Below, piece by piece: positions 9,603-17,430 of a stretch of 64,000 nt of DNA (the stretch's first letter is position 1; every line of letters begins with the position of its first letter). The position numbers and the translations under genes are program-made. The notes beneath the pieces are model-generated. The model was not told the origin of the DNA and ran no database searches. It saw only the letters and a program-made list of their open reading frames with translations. Source of the DNA: Rhodococcoides trifolii (GTDB lineage: Bacteria > Actinomycetota > Actinomycetes > Mycobacteriales > Mycobacteriaceae); assembly GCF_014635345.1 (NCBI RefSeq), contig NZ_BMCU01000004.1:408442-472441 (forward strand), given 5' to 3'.

Positions 9603-10457
9603 ATGACCATTGCAGTGACCGGAGCAACCGGACAGTTCGGCGCCCTTGCCATCGACGGACTCATCGAACGCGGCGTCGCGCCGGGCGACATCGTCGCCGT
9701 CGTGCGTGACGAGGCCAAGGCGACGTCGCTCGCCGAGCGCGGTGTCGACGTGCGGGTGGCCGACTACTCCGATCCGGACGCGCTGAAGTCCGCCCTTGCC
9801 GGCGTCGACAAGCTGCTTCTGGTGTCGGGATCGGAAGTCGGCAAGCGAGTTCCGCAGCACAACAACGTGATCGAGGCCGCCGAGGCCGCGGGCGTCTCAC
9901 TCATCGCGTACACGAGCATCCTGAAGGCCGACACGTCCACCGTGTCGCTCGCCGTCGAGCATCGCGCGACCGAGGCCCGTCTCGCCGAGTCCGGCATCCC
10001 TGCGGTTCTTCTCCGCAACGGTTGGTACTGGGAGAACTACCTCGGATCCGTCCCCCAGGCCATCGAATCGGGGACGATGTACGGCAGTGGAGGCGACGGT
10101 CGTATCGCCGCCGCGTCCCGCGCCGATTTCGCCGCCGCAGCCGCGCAGGTCCTGGTGCAGGACGGTCAGGGCGCCGCCGTCTACGAACTCGGCGGCGACG
10201 AGCGGATCACCTACAGCCGGTTCGCGGAGATCGTGTCCGAGGTGTCGGGGTCGACCGTCACGTACACGAACCTTCCCGAATCCGACTACGCCGCAGCGCT
10301 GGTCGGTGCAGGCCTTCCCGAGCCGGTGGCGCAGATGCTGGCCGGAGCCGACGCAGCGATCAGCCGCGGAGACCTCGACACGGATTCCGGCGACCTCCAG
10401 TCCCTCATCGGTCGTGCCAGCACTCCGGTCGAGGAGATCTTGCGCAAATCCGTCTGA
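9603..10457 (+). CDS. NAD(P)H-binding quinone oxidoreductase, QorB/NmrA-like SDR
   Basis: The 284-residue atypical short-chain dehydrogenase has the dinucleotide motif TGATGQFG near residue 6 and the layout of QorB (YtfG), an NAD(P)H:quinone reductase that detoxifies quinones. Recognisable stretches include VRVADYSDPDALKSALAGVD, LLLVSG, AYTSIL and LRNGWYWENY. The ATG at 9603 is preceded by TGGAGGAA at ideal spacing, while an earlier in-frame ATG at 9537 lies in the promoter region. The divergent HxlR gene is the probable regulator. Confidence 0.88.
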   Translation: MTIAVTGATGQFGALAIDGLIERGVAPGDIVAVVRDEAKATSLAERGVDVRVADYSDPDALKSALAGVDKLLLVSGSEVGKRVPQHNNVIEAAEAAGVSLIAYTSILKADTSTVSLAVEHRATEARLAESGIPAVLLRNGWYWENYLGSVPQAIESGTMYGSGGDGRIAAASRADFAAAAAQVLVQDGQGAAVYELGGDERITYSRFAEIVSEVSGSTVTYTNLPESDYAAALVGAGLPEPVAQMLAGADAAISRGDLDTDSGDLQSLIGRASTPVEEILRKSV

Positions 10458-10495
10458 CGGGTAGCTGATTCGTCTCATTTTCGTCCAGTTGTTCG

Positions 10496-10542
10496 CTAGG
10501 ACTAGAAAACAGTCGAGAAACCTGTTTACTAGGACTGGAACC
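10496..10542 (+). promoter_or_regulatory. Pair of direct repeats upstream of the acyltransferase-like/MoeY-like/GGDEF operon
   Basis: CTAGGACTAGAA at 10496 and CTAGGACTGGAA at 10529 are 33 bases apart (start to start), about three helical turns, so a protein could bind both from the same face. They lie 25-70 bases upstream of the first gene of the operon. Confidence 0.4.
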
Positions 10543-10566
10543 AACTGCGATGAAAGGAACTGACGG

Positions 10567-11328
10567 ATGTTCGGGGCATCTATCCTGTCTGCACCAGAAA
10601 ATAAGGGCGCAACCCAGCTTTGGCCCGGTGGAGAGATCCGCTACGCGGATCCGGAATTCGACTACACGGTAGTGGTGTCGTCGCCTTCCGACCGACCGGA
10701 TCTGTGGGAGCGCTTCATCACCGGTGCATTGGGCAGTTATCGCAGGTTTGGCGTCGAATCCGCACTCGCACTCGACGATCTGCGCGTCGGAACGACCACA
10801 TCGCTGTTTCTCGCGGCCGTCGACGAGTCGGACGAGATCTTGGCCGGCGTACGCGCACGAGGTCCGTTCCTCGCCGCTACCGACGCCTACGCGGACATGG
10901 AGATGGCGTCGAACGCGGCCTCGCAGGCTGCGTTGCGGGCCATGATCACCGAACGGCTGCCGTTCGGGGTGCTCGAAAGCAAGACCGGGTGGGTCTCCGA
11001 CAGCGCACGGCAGTACCGCGGATTGACGAAGATCTTCGGACAGGGGCCGGCCATCGCGGCCGCCCTGTCCGGGTCGAGATTCACATTCGGTACCGCGGCG
11101 AAGCACGTGATCGGCCACTACCTCAGTTCGGGAGCAGTGGTCGCCGACCACATCGAGCCCGTCGAGTACCCGGATTCCCGATTCAAGACCAAAGCGATCT
11201 ACTGGGATCACGGAAAGCTCAAGGAACGCGCAGACTCGGATCAGTACCGACGGATGGGCAACGCTGTCGACGCCGTGCTGCACGGCACCGGACCGTTCGC
11301 CGTGAACCGTCGGTCGGCAACCGGGTGA
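10567..11328 (+). CDS. Putative acyltransferase-like protein (GNAT/N-acyl amino acid synthase-like)
   Basis: A 253-residue soluble protein. The central part (TTSLFLAAVDESDEILAGVR, then FGVLESKTGWVSDSARQYRG) and the C-terminal stretch (HIEPVEYPDSRFKTKAIYWD) resemble the strands of GNAT-like folds used by autoinducer and N-acyl amino acid synthases; this is pattern recognition and remains uncertain. AAAGGAA precedes the ATG at good spacing. Its stop overlaps the GTG of the next gene by 4 bases, so the two are translationally coupled and probably share a pathway with the E1-like/nitroreductase fusion. The substrate is unknown. Confidence 0.55.
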   Translation: MFGASILSAPENKGATQLWPGGEIRYADPEFDYTVVVSSPSDRPDLWERFITGALGSYRRFGVESALALDDLRVGTTTSLFLAAVDESDEILAGVRARGPFLAATDAYADMEMASNAASQAALRAMITERLPFGVLESKTGWVSDSARQYRGLTKIFGQGPAIAAALSGSRFTFGTAAKHVIGHYLSSGAVVADHIEPVEYPDSRFKTKAIYWDHGKLKERADSDQYRRMGNAVDAVLHGTGPFAVNRRSATG

Positions 11329-13412
11329 ACGACCAGTGGCAAGGGCGAGTACTCGACGAATCGGTACCCGCCGATGCCGCGTTTCTGGACCTGCTGCGTG
11401 AGGACCCGTCGGTCGACTTCGTCGACCGCAGTGCAGACCAGCTTCGGGCACTGAAAGAGGTCACCCCCGCTGCGCCCGACGACGAACTGTCCGAACAGGT
11501 TCGGTGGATCCACTATCCGTGGCGCCGCACTGTCGTAGCCGTCCTCGGACCGAAGGGGTTCCGCCGGCTGCGGTTCGACAGAAACCGAAACAAGATCAGC
11601 ACGAATGAGCAGAAGGTGCTCTCGCAGTTGAAGATCGGTGTCGTCGGCTTGAGTGTCGGCCACGCGATCGCACACACGCTCGCGTTGGACGGGATATGCG
11701 GCGAGCTTCGGTTGACGGATTTCGACGAGATGGAACTGTCGAACCTCAACCGGATCCCGGTGACCGTGCTGGATCTCGGTGTGAACAAGACGGTCGTCGC
11801 AGCTCGCCGTATCGCAGAGCTGGATCCGTACCTGAACGTGACGGTCGATCAACGCGGGCTCGACGCCGCCAACGCCGTCGAGTTCATGACCGGTCTCGAT
11901 CTGGTCGTGGAAGAGTGCGATTCGATCGACGTCAAGTTCCTGGTGCGCGAAACCGCACGCGCACTGGGCATTCCAGTCATCATGGAGACGAGTGATCGTG
12001 GTCTGATCGACGTCGAACGTTTCGATCGGGAGCCGGACCGGCCGCTGTTCCACGGGCTCATCGGTGACGTCGACTCCTCTGCGCTCGTGGGCTTGTCGAA
12101 CCGGGACAAGGTGCCCTACGTCATGGCGATCCTGGGTGCTGAAGGGTTATCCGCCCGCCTGGCCGCATCCATGGTCGAGGTCGAACGCACGGTGTCGACG
12201 TGGCCACAACTGGGGAGCGAAGTGGCGCTCGGCGGCGCGAGTGTCGCCGCGGCCGTCCGTCGTTTCGGACTGGGCCTGCCCCTGCCGTCCGGTCGACTGC
12301 ACATCGACCTCGACGACCTGCTCGACGGTATCGAGAACCCCGTTCGGCCGACGGTTCCAGCTGACCCACCCCCGCCGAGTGACCGTGCCGAGTCGGTGAC
12401 CGCGTCGGTCTCGGACGCTGCGCGCCGCGCACCGTCCGGAGGGAACGTGCAACCGTGGACGGTGCACGGGGACGAGCGGCAGGTGTCCATCGTCCTCGAC
12501 CCGGCCCGTACCACCGGACTCGATGTTGGGTACCGCGGTAGTCACGTTGCTCTGGGCGCTGCGTTGTTCAACGCACGGGTGGCCGCGGCGCACGCCGGTC
12601 GGCTGGGCACGACCGCCGTCGAGACCTCGAACGAGGGCCGGACCGTCGCGCGAGTGGAGTTGGCACCCGGCACCGATCCTTCCCTCGCCGCTCGTCACTC
12701 GGCGATGCTGAACAGGGCCACGAACCGGTCGATGGGAACCGCGGGAGCACTGCCCGCAGATGCGGTTTCGGCGCTCGAGAATGCGGCTGAATCCGAGGGC
12801 GCATCGGTGCGTGTGGTGTCGGATCGGGATGCACTGACCGAGATCGCGGATGTGTTGTCGGCGACCGATCGCCTGCGCTACCTGACCCCGACGTTGCACT
12901 CGGAGATGATTTCCGAACTTCGATGGCCGGGAGACGCGGACATCGACACCGGGATCGAGGTCGGCAGTCTCGGAATGGACGAGACCGACCTCGTCAAACT
13001 CGAGGTCGCCCGTCGTCCCGAGGTCATGGCGTTGTTGGCCGAGTGGGATACCGGTCATGCGCTAGGTGACGACACGCGCGACCGCATCCTGTCCAGTTCG
13101 GCCGTTGCCGTGGTCTGCGTCGACGGTTGCGAGCCAGCCGATTTCGTGACAGGCGGAAGCGCCACCGAGAGTGTGTGGATCGCCGCGGAGGAGCTCGGGT
13201 TGGCGGTACATCCGGTGTCCCCGACCTTCATCTATGCGCAGTCGGACGAGGATTGCCGCGGCCTCAGTGCCGCCTACGCAACGCAGCTTGCAGAGCTGAG
13301 GCGCCGGTTCCTCGCTGTCGCAGGAGTGGGCGAGACGCAGTCCGTCGCGCTCGTTCTGAGGCTGTCCACCGCGCCCCCCGTAGACGCAGTGAGCCGAAGG
13401 CGGTCGGTGTAA
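11325..13412 (+). CDS. E1-like (ThiF/MoeB) – nitroreductase fusion protein, MoeY/Rv1355c type
   Basis: The 695-residue protein joins an adenylating E1-like domain (about residues 95-300; GVVGLSVG nucleotide loop at 105-112, then DFDEMELSNLNRI at 132-144, the MoeB/ThiF signature) to a nitroreductase-like FMN domain (about 345-690; SVSDAARRAPSGGNVQPWTV and ARHSAMLNRATNRS are typical stretches). The M. tuberculosis counterpart, by layout, is Rv1355c, named MoeY, but a role in molybdopterin synthesis is unproven. The GTG start at 11325 overlaps the previous stop (GTGA). An open frame continues upstream of it but only inside the previous gene. The GGDEF-EAL gene follows after 15 bases. Confidence 0.87.
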   Translation: MNDQWQGRVLDESVPADAAFLDLLREDPSVDFVDRSADQLRALKEVTPAAPDDELSEQVRWIHYPWRRTVVAVLGPKGFRRLRFDRNRNKISTNEQKVLSQLKIGVVGLSVGHAIAHTLALDGICGELRLTDFDEMELSNLNRIPVTVLDLGVNKTVVAARRIAELDPYLNVTVDQRGLDAANAVEFMTGLDLVVEECDSIDVKFLVRETARALGIPVIMETSDRGLIDVERFDREPDRPLFHGLIGDVDSSALVGLSNRDKVPYVMAILGAEGLSARLAASMVEVERTVSTWPQLGSEVALGGASVAAAVRRFGLGLPLPSGRLHIDLDDLLDGIENPVRPTVPADPPPPSDRAESVTASVSDAARRAPSGGNVQPWTVHGDERQVSIVLDPARTTGLDVGYRGSHVALGAALFNARVAAAHAGRLGTTAVETSNEGRTVARVELAPGTDPSLAARHSAMLNRATNRSMGTAGALPADAVSALENAAESEGASVRVVSDRDALTEIADVLSATDRLRYLTPTLHSEMISELRWPGDADIDTGIEVGSLGMDETDLVKLEVARRPEVMALLAEWDTGHALGDDTRDRILSSSAVAVVCVDGCEPADFVTGGSATESVWIAAEELGLAVHPVSPTFIYAQSDEDCRGLSAAYATQLAELRRRFLAVAGVGETQSVALVLRLSTAPPVDAVSRRRSV

Positions 13413-13427
13413 CTCCGTCTCACGGTA

Positions 13428-15296
13428 ATGTCGGTTTTCGGAGTGCGTTCGAAAACATGGAGCAGAGGCCGGGGTGATATCGCGTTGCTGCAACGTCAGA
13501 GCCTCGACGCCGTCGTAGCCGGGGTGGCAAATCACCTCATGAGCGTCGATTCGACGACGGTGTCGGATGCGTACAACCTGGTTCTGCGCGATCTGGTGAA
13601 CTACTTCGACGTGGATACGTGCTTCCTGCGTCATACCGATCACGCGCGCAGGGCGTCGGTCATGGTTGCCGAATGGCCTCCACGCGAGAACGTTCCGGAT
13701 CCGGACCCGTTGGGCATCGTGTACTTCGAGACGGACTCGGTGTTCGGTCAAGTCGAGCACCTGACCACACCGGCAGTCTTCCGGCCGGTTGCGGAGGCGG
13801 AGGACTATCGTGCCCGCGTCGAAGAGGCGACCGGCTTCGCAGCGACATCGTCTGCCGTGGTTCCACTCGTCAACAGCGGCAAATCGATCGGCATGCTGGG
13901 GTTTGCCAAGTCGGGGGATCTGGACTGGTCCGACAGCGAGTTGAACGCCCTGGTCGCTATCGCCATGCTGTTGACACAGGTCCAAGCTCGCATCGTGGCC
14001 GAGGACGGCCTTCGCTTCGCCGGCCTGCACGACGTGATGACCGGCATGGCCAACCGCCGCGGGCTGTACGAACACCTGACGGCGAAGATGGCCGAAACCG
14101 ATTGCGTATCGGTGTTGTTCCTCGACGTGGACCGGCTCAAGTCCATCAACGACACGTACGGCCACCCCACCGGGGACCTGTTCCTCCGGACCATCGCCGA
14201 TACGCTGCGCCGCTGCGTCGGGCCCGACACGATGGTTGCTCGTTGGGGTGGAGACGAATTCGTGATCGTGCTGGATGCGGACGGAGTCGTGGACCGAGCG
14301 AAGGCGCTGCTCCGCGAGGTCACCACCGCTCACGTGAGCGTCGCCGGTGAGGTGCTCAACCGCACCGCCAGCATCGGGATCGCCACCGTCACACCGGGAA
14401 TCGGCACGGTCGACGACCTCATCAGCAACGCGGACCAGGCTGTGTTGGCCGCGAAGAACCTCGGTGGCAACGCAGTGGTCGAGTACGACCCCGCGTTCCA
14501 CTCGCGCAACGAGCTCAGCAACGACATCGAACTGCACCTGCGGTCCGCCATCGAAAACGGTTCGCTCCTTTTGTATTTCCAGCCGGAGGTCGACCTGATC
14601 TCCGATCGCATCACGGCCGTCGAAGCCTTGGTCCGCTGGGATCACCCCTCCCGTGGAATGCTGCCGCCGTCGGAGTTCGTCCCGATCGCGGAGGCGTCGA
14701 ACCTTGCTGCCGATCTCGGTCGGTGGGTCCTCGGCCACGCATGCAGTACGTACATGCAGTGGTCCAAGGCTGTGCCCGGACTCGACATCACCATGCGCGT
14801 CAATGTCTCACCGGCACAACTGCTTGCCGACGATTTCGCTGCAGAGGTCGGTGCCGTGCTCACCGAACACGGCATGTCCGCGGACAATCTGTGCCTCGAG
14901 ATCACGGAAGCCGCTGTGGTGCACGACCTTGCGATCACCGCCAAAACCTTGGTCGAGCTACGGGAGCTGGGAGTCGACATCGCCATCGACGACTTCGGCA
15001 CCGGCTACAGCTCGCTGTCCCACCTCAAGGTGCTCCCGGTCGATGCGCTGAAGATCGACCGCGCCTTCGTCGAGCACCTCGGCACCGCGCCGGAAGATCG
15101 TGCCATCGTGACAACCATTGCGGCACTTGCCGATGCGTACGGGTTGGACCTCATTGCGGAAGGGGTCGAACACCCCGAGGCGACCGGTGTGCTGATCGAT
15201 CTCGGTTGCCACCGCGCTCAGGGCTACTTGTTCTCGCGGCCCGTCCCCGGCGACCGGATGCTGGAGATGTTGGCGGTCGGCTCGATCGCTGTCTGA
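13428..15296 (+). CDS. GAF–GGDEF–EAL cyclic-di-GMP turnover protein
   Basis: The 622-residue protein has a GAF-like sensor domain (about 20-185), a diguanylate cyclase domain with intact GGDEF (274-278) and a phosphodiesterase domain with intact EAL (399-401), DDFGTGYSSL (521-530) and EGVE (578-581). Both activities therefore look possible. The RxxD inhibitory site before GGDEF is absent (VGPD instead). M. tuberculosis Rv1354c has the same domain order and also neighbours the MoeY gene, so the pairing is conserved. There is no membrane segment, so it is cytoplasmic. It is the third gene of the operon, starting 15 bases after the fusion gene. Its 3' end overlaps the convergent alkyltransferase-like gene. 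Confidence 0.93.
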   Translation: MSVFGVRSKTWSRGRGDIALLQRQSLDAVVAGVANHLMSVDSTTVSDAYNLVLRDLVNYFDVDTCFLRHTDHARRASVMVAEWPPRENVPDPDPLGIVYFETDSVFGQVEHLTTPAVFRPVAEAEDYRARVEEATGFAATSSAVVPLVNSGKSIGMLGFAKSGDLDWSDSELNALVAIAMLLTQVQARIVAEDGLRFAGLHDVMTGMANRRGLYEHLTAKMAETDCVSVLFLDVDRLKSINDTYGHPTGDLFLRTIADTLRRCVGPDTMVARWGGDEFVIVLDADGVVDRAKALLREVTTAHVSVAGEVLNRTASIGIATVTPGIGTVDDLISNADQAVLAAKNLGGNAVVEYDPAFHSRNELSNDIELHLRSAIENGSLLLYFQPEVDLISDRITAVEALVRWDHPSRGMLPPSEFVPIAEASNLAADLGRWVLGHACSTYMQWSKAVPGLDITMRVNVSPAQLLADDFAAEVGAVLTEHGMSADNLCLEITEAAVVHDLAITAKTLVELRELGVDIAIDDFGTGYSSLSHLKVLPVDALKIDRAFVEHLGTAPEDRAIVTTIAALADAYGLDLIAEGVEHPEATGVLIDLGCHRAQGYLFSRPVPGDRMLEMLAVGSIAV

Positions 15297-15598
15297 GGAT
15301 CCTCGGGCCACCACCGGGCCTGCGCGATGTCCACGATGCCGCGGCGAGTCGGGGTTCCCTCGATCAACCAGTGCTCCTGCGCCTCGATGACGAGATGCGG
15401 CGGCAGTGTTCCGTCCGCTCGCACCACCCGCCACCACGTGACGGTGTCGCCGTCGCGCGCCATCACGTTGCCGACAGCGCGCGGCCCACGATGCTCCAGA
15501 ACCTCGGCGATCTGTCCGTAGCTCATGACGCGGCCTGGCGGGATGCGGTCGACCAAGTCGAGGACCCGCGCGCTGAAAGCCTCGTAGGTGTCGTTCAT
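15224..15598 (-). CDS. Alkyltransferase-like protein (MGMT fold, catalytic Cys replaced by Trp)
   Basis: The 124-residue protein has the DNA-binding domain of O6-alkylguanine methyltransferases (IPPGRVMSYGQIAEVLEHRG and AVGNVMARDGD), but the PCHR active site reads WWRV, so no alkyl transfer is possible. Such ATL proteins bind O6-alkylguanine, flip the base and pass the lesion to nucleotide-excision repair. The start at 15598 (MNDTYEAF) is chosen; the frame runs upstream only through the tRNA gene. The last 73 bases overlap the 3' end of the convergent GGDEF-EAL gene. Confidence 0.85.
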   Translation of the reverse strand: MNDTYEAFSARVLDLVDRIPPGRVMSYGQIAEVLEHRGPRAVGNVMARDGDTVTWWRVVRADGTLPPHLVIEAQEHWLIEGTPTRRGIVDIAQARWWPEDPQTAIEPTANISSIRSPGTGRENK

Positions 15599-15599
15599 G

Positions 15600-15673
15600 T
15601 GGAGCCGATGACGGGAATCGAACCCGCGTGTGCAGCTTGGGAAGCTGCCGTTCTGCCATTGAACTACATCGGC
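15600..15673 (-). tRNA. tRNA-Gly (anticodon CCC)
   Basis: On the minus strand a cloverleaf is visible. The acceptor arms are GCCGATG and CATCGGC, the D-stem is GTTC/GAAC, and the anticodon stem GCAGC/GCTGC carries the loop TTCCCAA (anticodon CCC). The T-loop is TTCGATT, and a CCA end is encoded after the discriminator T. In mycobacteria a tRNA-Gly also lies near dcd, matching this locus. No integrase or duplicated tRNA end is seen nearby. Confidence 0.95.
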
Positions 15674-15700
15674 GAAGTGCGGAGGCAAGGTTAGCAAGTC

Positions 15701-15764
15701 GCCGATTTTGTGGGCAAGCAGGGACGCTTTCGACCCTGATCGCGTCCCAGATCGCCCACAAATT
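15701..15764. repeat. Palindromic repeat family C, left copy
   Basis: TTTGTGGGC...CAGGGAC pairs with GTCCC...GCCCACAAA, giving a long interrupted hairpin. A related copy lies on the other side of the DUF559 gene at 16673. The outer ends GCCGATTTTGTGGGC (here) and GCCCACAAATCGGC (there) are inverted relative to each other. Confidence 0.75.
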
Positions 15765-16625
15765 TCATATCGAAGCGCCGGCGTCGCGCAGCGCCCGCCG
15801 GATGTGACCCAGTAGTAGCTCTGGCTGTTGTGTCAATTGCCTGGCCTTGACCCTGATGAGCCGCCAGCCTGCTCCGCTCAGCGCATTCCAACGCTCGACG
15901 TCACGTTGCCGCTGTTCGTACTCGAAGTGTTGGTCACCGTCGTATTCGACGACTACTTTCCACATTTTGTATCCGAGATCGAATCGCCCGATCCAGTTTC
16001 CGAGCCCGTCGTAGATCACAAGCTGCGTATCGGGGCAGGGGAGTCCACTTCGCACCATGAACAGCCGAGTTCGCGTCTCCCAGATCGACTCTGCGCCCTC
16101 GTTCGTCAGCTCGACGACACCCCTGACGCCGCGGTACCCGTGGACTCGCGAAGCGTTGTGGCAGTAGTCGAGCAGCGTCGCTCTGGTCAGCGTCGTCGCC
16201 TGGTACAGCGCGTCCACGGCCTCGACCGCCCGGCTCTCGTCCAGATCACGGCACAGGTCGAATGCGGTCCGTACCGGGGACGTGACGCGCATCCCGCTGA
16301 TCACGTGCACGTCTACTGGCGAGACGGTTCGTCGTCGCACAGTCACACCCGTCGGCGGCCGAAGCCGTTCCGTCACTATCAACTCCGCCTTGGCTGTGCT
16401 CGGCAAGTACTTGGCTCCGTGTATTGCGGCTGCAGAATATCCGGCGAGTATCGCGCCAGCCGGCGCCCACTTCCATGCGGCTTGCGCCCGCACGGATGCC
16501 GTCAGCTCTTCGTCCCGCTTCACCCACACGCCCGGGTGCAGGCGCCGGTATCCGGAGCGCAGGGCGTGTCGGGTCATCCCGGGGTCCGAGGATCCGCGCA
16601 CGGTCATGAGTTCAGCGTCGACCAA
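15765..16625 (-). CDS. DUF559 endonuclease-like protein with AbiEi-type N-terminal winged helix
   Basis: The 286-residue protein starts with an AbiEi-antitoxin-like winged helix (TRHALRSGYRRLHPGVWVKR) and ends with a DUF559/Vsr-like PD-(D/E)XK domain (IGRFDLGYKMWKVVVEYDGD, then QH, ER and RLIRVKARQL). Proteins of this layout are common in actinobacterial genomes, are often strain-variable, and have no proven role; some are annotated as type IV antitoxin-related. It stands alone, with no partner toxin beside it. It is bracketed by two copies of a palindromic repeat, which suggests movement as a unit. An ATG at 16607 is an alternative start. Confidence 0.8.
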   Translation of the reverse strand: MVDAELMTVRGSSDPGMTRHALRSGYRRLHPGVWVKRDEELTASVRAQAAWKWAPAGAILAGYSAAAIHGAKYLPSTAKAELIVTERLRPPTGVTVRRRTVSPVDVHVISGMRVTSPVRTAFDLCRDLDESRAVEAVDALYQATTLTRATLLDYCHNASRVHGYRGVRGVVELTNEGAESIWETRTRLFMVRSGLPCPDTQLVIYDGLGNWIGRFDLGYKMWKVVVEYDGDQHFEYEQRQRDVERWNALSGAGWRLIRVKARQLTQQPELLLGHIRRALRDAGASI

Positions 16626-16672
16626 GTCGCCGATGAACGGTAGCCCCGAGGCGTCACCCTGTGGATAACTCG

Positions 16673-16735
16673 AATTTGTGGGCTACCAGGGATGAAAACA
16701 GCTCTCATTCCGTCCCTGATCGCCCACAAATCGGC
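16673..16735. repeat. Palindromic repeat family C, right copy
   Basis: ATTTGTGGGC and GCCCACAAAT are perfect 10-bp arms; inside them CAGGGA pairs with TCCCTG. It lies between the start of the DUF559 gene and the dcd start, so it may also influence expression of either gene. Confidence 0.78.
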
Positions 16736-16756
16736 GGCCCGACTACCCTTCCACCC

Positions 16757-17323
16757 GTGCTCCTCTCCGACCGCGACATCAAGGCCGAGATCACCGCCGG
16801 CACACTCGGCATCGAGCCGTTCGACCCCGCGATGGTTCAGCCGTCCAGCGTCGACGTCCGTCTCGACGGCCTCTTCCGCGTCTTCAACAACACGAAATAC
16901 ACGCACATCGACCCGGCGCAGCGTCAGGACGAGCTCACCACGCTGGTCGAGCGCAAGGAGGGCGAGCAGTTCGTCCTGCATCCCGGCGAATTCGTGTTGG
17001 GGTCGACCCTCGAGCTCACGAGCCTCCCGGACAACCTCGCGGGACGCCTCGAAGGAAAGAGCTCGCTGGGCCGCCTCGGTTTGCTCACCCACTCGACCGC
17101 CGGGTTCATCGATCCGGGTTTCAGCGGCCACATCACGCTGGAGCTGTCGAACGTCGCGAACCTGCCGATCATTCTGTGGCCGGGGATGAAGATCGGGCAG
17201 CTGTGCCTGTTCCGACTGTCCAGTCCCGCGGAGCATCCGTACGGCAGCGCGGGCACCGGTTCGAAGTACCAGGGCCAGCGCGGTCCGACCCCGTCGAAGG
17301 CGTATCTGAACTTCCAGAAATAA
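16757..17323 (+). CDS. dcd: dCTP deaminase (probably the dUMP-forming actinobacterial type)
   Basis: The enzyme deaminates dCTP in the cytoplasm; actinobacterial members usually also hydrolyse the triphosphate to give dUMP for dTMP synthesis. The 188-residue product has the trimeric dUTPase-like fold with [41 protein letters not shown] and a C-terminal lid ([19 protein letters not shown]). The start is the GTG at 16757, where the conserved [11 protein letters not shown] begins; the frame is open 32 codons upstream through palindrome C but that part is not conserved. Confidence 0.96.
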   Translation: MLLSDRDIKAEITAGTLGIEPFDPAMVQPSSVDVRLDGLFRVFNNTKYTHIDPAQRQDELTTLVERKEGEQFVLHPGEFVLGSTLELTSLPDNLAGRLEGKSSLGRLGLLTHSTAGFIDPGFSGHITLELSNVANLPIILWPGMKIGQLCLFRLSSPAEHPYGSAGTGSKYQGQRGPTPSKAYLNFQK

Positions 17324-17430
17324 ACTTCAGGTTCGTTCGAATGGATGAACGCGTTGCTTCTCCCTGATTGAGCCGATAGTGTCGGGCTATCTGTTGGCTT
17401 TGTCGGGGTTCGTGAGCGAGGTGTACACCG

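Noticed and set aside
15600..15673. tRNA-Gly as an integration site of a genomic island
   Set aside because: No integrase, no duplicated tRNA 3' end, and the following genes (DUF559, dcd) do not form an island; only the palindrome-bracketed gene looks mobile.
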